A stretch of 64,000 nucleotides of DNA from Enemella dayhoffiae (GTDB lineage: Bacteria; Actinomycetota; Actinomycetes; Propionibacteriales; Propionibacteriaceae), in the NCBI RefSeq assembly GCF_002250625.1, contig NZ_NMVQ01000001.1, positions 62,001-126,000 on the forward strand. Reading direction: 5' to 3'. Each line of letters starts with the position of its first letter. Positions within the stretch are counted from its first letter, which is position 1. This document shows positions 61,279 to 64,000 of this stretch, piece by piece. The translations under genes were made by a program, and so were the position numbers. The notes below the pieces were generated by a model, which did no database searches, was not told the origin of the DNA, and saw only the letters and a list, made by a program, of their open reading frames with translations.

Positions 61279-62488
61279 GGTACGCCTCCAGGAAGTCCGC
61301 GATCCGGCCGATCGCCTCGGTGAGCACCTCTTCGTCGGGCAGGGTGACCAGCCGGAAGTGGTCCGGCTCGAACCAGTTGAACCCGGTGCCGTGGGTGACC
61401 AAGATCTTCTTCGCCCGCAGCAAGTCGATCACGAACGCCTGATCATCGTCGATCCGGTACACCTCGGGATCCAGTCGCGGGAAGCAGTACAGCGCACCCC
61501 TCGGCTCGACACAGCTCACCCCGGGAATCTCGTTGAGCAGCCGCGACGCCAGCTTCGCCTGGTCGTGATAGCGCCCACCGGGGGCGACCAGCTCACCCAC
61601 CGACTGATAGCCGCCGAGCGCGGCCTGGATCGCGTGCTGGCCGGGCACGTTGGCGCACATCCGCATGTTCGACAGCAGCGTCAGCCCCTCCAGGAAGTTG
61701 GTGGCCATGTGCTTCGGCCCGGAGATCATCACCCAGCCGGCGCGATAGCCACAGACCCGGTACGCCTTGGAGAGACCGCTGAAGGTGAGACAGAGCACGT
61801 CGTCCCCGGCGAAGGTGGCGACGTGGTGGTGCACCGAGTCGTCGAAGATGATCTTCTCGTAGATCTCGTCGGCCATCAGCACCAGTTGGTGGCGCCGGGC
61901 GATGTCGACCAGCCCCTTGATCGTCTCCTCGCTGTAGACGGCCCCGGTCGGGTTGTTCGGGTTGATCACCACCAGCGCGTGGGTGTTCTCGGTGATCTTG
62001 GACTCGATGTCGGCCAGGTCGGGGTTCCACCCGTTGTCCTCGTCGCAGCGGTAGTGCACCGGCGTGCCTCCGCACAGCGACACCGCGCCGGTCCACAGCG
62101 GATAGTCCGGTGCCGGGATGAGCACCTCGTTGCCGGTGTCGACGAACGCCTGCAGCACCATCGTGATCAGCTCGGAGACGCCGTTGCCGATGAACACGTC
62201 CTCGACCGTGGTGTTCCGGAGCCCGCGCGACTGGTAGTACTGCGCGACCGCCGTCCGCGCCGGGCGGATCCCACGGGAGTCGGAATAGCCCTGGGAGTCG
62301 GGCAGGTGGTGCACCATGTCGGCGACGATCGCCTCGGGGGCCTGGAACCCGAAGGGTGCGGTGTTGCCGATGTTCAGCTTGAGGATCTGGTGGCCCTCGG
62401 CCTCCAGCCGCTCGGCCTCCACCAGGATCGGACCCCGCACGTCATAGCGGACGTGTTGCAACTTCTTCGACTGGACGATCGGACGCAT
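61271..62488 (-). CDS. alaA: Alanine aminotransferase (AlaA type)
   Basis: 405 residues, class I PLP enzyme. Transfers the amino group between alanine and 2-oxoglutarate. It closely follows E. coli AlaA as I recall it: YDVRGPILVEAERLEAEGHQ, LKLNIGNTAPFGFQAPE, NGVSELI, PAPDYPLWTGAVSLCGG, NPNNPTGAVYS, and PLP-lysine SGLSKAYRVCGYRAGW. ATG 62488 follows CAGACT by 6 nt. Confidence 0.92.
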   Translation of the reverse strand: MRPIVQSKKLQHVRYDVRGPILVEAERLEAEGHQILKLNIGNTAPFGFQAPEAIVADMVHHLPDSQGYSDSRGIRPARTAVAQYYQSRGLRNTTVEDVFIGNGVSELITMVLQAFVDTGNEVLIPAPDYPLWTGAVSLCGGTPVHYRCDEDNGWNPDLADIESKITENTHALVVINPNNPTGAVYSEETIKGLVDIARRHQLVLMADEIYEKIIFDDSVHHHVATFAGDDVLCLTFSGLSKAYRVCGYRAGWVMISGPKHMATNFLEGLTLLSNMRMCANVPGQHAIQAALGGYQSVGELVAPGGRYHDQAKLASRLLNEIPGVSCVEPRGALYCFPRLDPEVYRIDDDQAFVIDLLRAKKILVTHGTGFNWFEPDHFRLVTLPDEEVLTEAIGRIADFLEAYRD

Positions 62489-62504
62489 GGCGACAGTCTG
62501 TCAC

Positions 62505-63266
62505 TCAGCCCCCGAAGAGGAGTTGGTATTCCAGCGGCGTGGGGCGCACCGACAGTTTCACCACCCGCCGCGGCATCACCAGCATCACCTCGTCCTCGCC
62601 GAGCAGCTGGCACGCCTTGACCTGTCGCGGGCTCAGATAGTAGGCCCGGCGCAGGTGGTCCACCACCCGCTGGTCGGAGGAGTTGACCATGGTCATGTCG
62701 ACCGCGCGGAGCGTGTGCACCGACTGCGGCTCGCGCAGATCGGTGGTCAGCAGCACCGACTGCCAGGGCCCGATCTGCGCCTGTGCCCCGTCATAGTGGT
62801 CGGTGTCGTCGACGATCAGCGACGGCCGGAACGGGCGCCCGGCCTCGGGCAGACGCCGGGCCACGTCGCCGGTCAGCACGTCCACGGTGCCGCCGTGGCG
62901 GCGTACCCGCTCCACCAGCCCCTGCCACTCGCGCTCGTGGGTGGGCAGCAGCGACAGGTGCGCACCGAGGGAGATGCTGCGAAAGGCGAGCAGCCAGGCC
63001 ACGTATTGCGGCACCGACACCGCCAGCCGGGTCCCGCGCTCGCGGAACAGCCGGATCGTCACCGGCCCGTTCGGCCCGGTCCCCAGCACCAGCCCGCTCG
63101 GCCCGGTCCGCACCACCCCTTCGCGGACCGACTCGTCGGCCCGCCGGAAGTTGCCCACCGCCCCCGCCGCGGCCTGCTGCGCCTGCTCCGCCCTTCCCCG
63201 GCCACCCGTTGACTGAGCGAGCTTCCCCCCACCCGTTGGCTGAGCGAGCTTGCGAGTCGAAGCCAT
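62505..63266 (-). CDS. Type VII secretion-associated protein of unknown function, coupled to eccE
   Basis: 253 residues. The N-terminal ~35 residues are low-complexity (two KLAQxTGG units encoded by a DNA repeat). The rest is a mixed alpha/beta domain (VTIRLFRERGTRLAVSVPQY, VAWLLAFRSISLGAHLSLLP, RPSLIVDDTDHYDG, IGPWQSVLLTTDLRE) with no TM helix and no catalytic motif I recognise; some stretches are reminiscent of EccE-associated proteins. Its ATG overlaps the eccE stop (TGATG), which ties it to the ESX machinery. Confidence 0.7.
   Translation of the reverse strand: MASTRKLAQPTGGGKLAQSTGGRGRAEQAQQAAAGAVGNFRRADESVREGVVRTGPSGLVLGTGPNGPVTIRLFRERGTRLAVSVPQYVAWLLAFRSISLGAHLSLLPTHEREWQGLVERVRRHGGTVDVLTGDVARRLPEAGRPFRPSLIVDDTDHYDGAQAQIGPWQSVLLTTDLREPQSVHTLRAVDMTMVNSSDQRVVDHLRRAYYLSPRQVKACQLLGEDEVMLVMPRRVVKLSVRPTPLEYQLLFGG
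63203..63264 (-). repeat. Repeat inside the N-terminal coding region of the T7SS-associated gene
   Basis: Two 22-bp copies (63203-63224 and 63230-63251), one mismatch apart, sharing CACCCGTTG and CTGAGCGAGCTT. The second continues into GCGAGTCGAAGCC up to the start codon. The TGAGC...GTCGAAG ends match the dispersed repeat family seen at 8619, 22561, 47040 and 52679. Confidence 0.65.
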
Positions 63267-64000
63267 CAGAGCTCCACCCCCCGACCGAGTGGAACCGTCG
63301 CCAGCATGGTCGGCACCTGGGTGCCGCCGGAGTCCTCCAGCGCGACCTCGCGGCCGAGCCGTTCGACGAGGTACGCCGTGGCCTCGGCCGAGGTTTCCGG
63401 GGTCGGCGCGACCAGCCGCACCGCGCCGGAGGCGACCCGCCCCGGGGTCAGCGTGTACGCCGTCAGCGCGAACAGCACCGGCGCCTGGGCGACCGCATCG
63501 AGCAGCAGCTGATAGGCCCGCGACGGGTTGCTCCCCCAGCGCCGGACCACCCGCCCGGTGTGCCGCAGTCCGTCACACTCCCAGTGCCCCCACTGCTCGC
63601 TGGAGCGGTCATGGCCGCCGTCGGGTGACCCGCCGCTGGTCAGCGCCAGCACCTCGGCGAGTTCGGCCCCGCCGATCGCCCGGGAGTCGACCCCCTGCCG
63701 TTTCAGCAGCGACTGCACCCGGTGCAGCCCGAACCGCAGCGTGGCGTGGATGCCGTCGACCCCGGCCCCGCGCCGCTCCACCGCGGCCAGGCAGCGGGTC
63801 GGGTCGAGCCGCAGGCAGATCCAGGTCCGGCGTACCGTCGGCGGCAGCGCGGGTCCGTTCTCCGCGTACGCCCGCGCGGCCTGCGAACCGGGCCCGAGCA
63901 GCAGGGTGGTGGGCGCGGGAACCGTGTAGGAGACGACCTGTACGCCGGCAAAGACGATGTCGTCGGAGGTGGTCAGGTCGGCCAGCGAGCCGAGGTCGAG
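63266..64000 (-). CDS. eccE: Type VII secretion protein EccE (partial)
   Basis: 244 codons to the stop; the frame is open to the window edge, so the 5' part (including the usual N-terminal TM helices) is missing. The EccE domain is recognisable by TWICLRLDPTRCLAAVERRG, the AGVDGIHATLRFGLHRVQSL helix and a later A-E-L-A-E-V-L-A-L stretch. EccE is a peripheral membrane component of ESX complexes. The stop overlaps the start of the next gene by one base. Confidence 0.78.
   Translation of the reverse strand, partial: LDLGSLADLTTSDDIVFAGVQVVSYTVPAPTTLLLGPGSQAARAYAENGPALPPTVRRTWICLRLDPTRCLAAVERRGAGVDGIHATLRFGLHRVQSLLKRQGVDSRAIGGAELAEVLALTSGGSPDGGHDRSSEQWGHWECDGLRHTGRVVRRWGSNPSRAYQLLLDAVAQAPVLFALTAYTLTPGRVASGAVRLVAPTPETSAEATAYLVERLGREVALEDSGGTQVPTMLATVPLGRGVEL

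Overview
The window is a very GC-rich (by eye about two-thirds to 70 % GC) chromosomal segment of an actinomycete. The evidence is mycothiol biosynthesis genes (mshA, mshB), a WhiB-family regulator, the proteasome activator Bpa, GTP-dependent PEP carboxykinase, Ser/Thr kinases and a type VII secretion (ESX-like) locus. A Propionibacteriales-type organism fits, but that placement is inference, not a database result. Three tRNA genes (Arg-ACG, Ser-GCT, Ser-UGA) lie in the middle part. No rRNA, CRISPR array, prophage or intact insertion sequence was seen.

Layout. 1-12.6 kb: M48 protease, DHA2 efflux pump, lgt coupled to a Ser/Thr kinase, a cNMP/CBS/DUF294 protein with a DnaQ-like exonuclease, a fluoroacetate-dehalogenase-like hydrolase next to a D-malate/tartrate dehydrogenase, an acyl-CoA dehydrogenase and a tail-anchored kinase. 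12.7-16.6 kb: a frameshifted ECF sigma gene in a tight operon with a 16-codon ORF and a membrane-anchored protein, then mshB/mshA. 16.6-21 kb: a TetR - ABC ATPase - YhgE/Pip operon with two tandem operators, then a deletion scar joining a GH1 remnant to an MFS remnant. 21-28.1 kb: second M48 protease, pckG, aqpZ, an LCP cell-wall ligase and the tRNAs. 28.2-34.5 kb: oxidoreductases, AraC regulator, MFS pump, yaaA, bpa, and a whiB gene behind a long structured leader. 34.6-46.9 kb: HAD phosphatase, serS, a gntR/gntK locus whose permease is broken, a PAP2-DAG-kinase fusion, pheA, a GT-C mannosyltransferase, arcA and an SDR39U1-type epimerase. 47-64 kb: mycP, eccC, eccD, a six-gene glycosyltransferase block, an enoyl-CoA hydratase, alaA, an unknown protein translationally coupled to eccE, and eccE itself, which runs off the window.

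Genome-wide signals. (1) The 10-bp palindrome GGCGTACGCC occurs 19 times by my manual count, in all reading frames, where well under one is expected; it behaves like a highly iterated palindrome. (2) At least sixteen genes start 6-7 nt after a TANNNT -10 box with no Shine-Dalgarno sequence, so leaderless transcription appears common. (3) Several families of dispersed inverted repeats sit at gene ends, and three copies have become part of coding sequence (dehalogenase C-terminus, mycosin N-terminus, T7SS-associated protein N-terminus). (4) Broken genes (sigma factor, gluconate permease, MFS, GH1, TetR) mark local decay. Several lesions are single-base homopolymer changes that could also be assembly errors.
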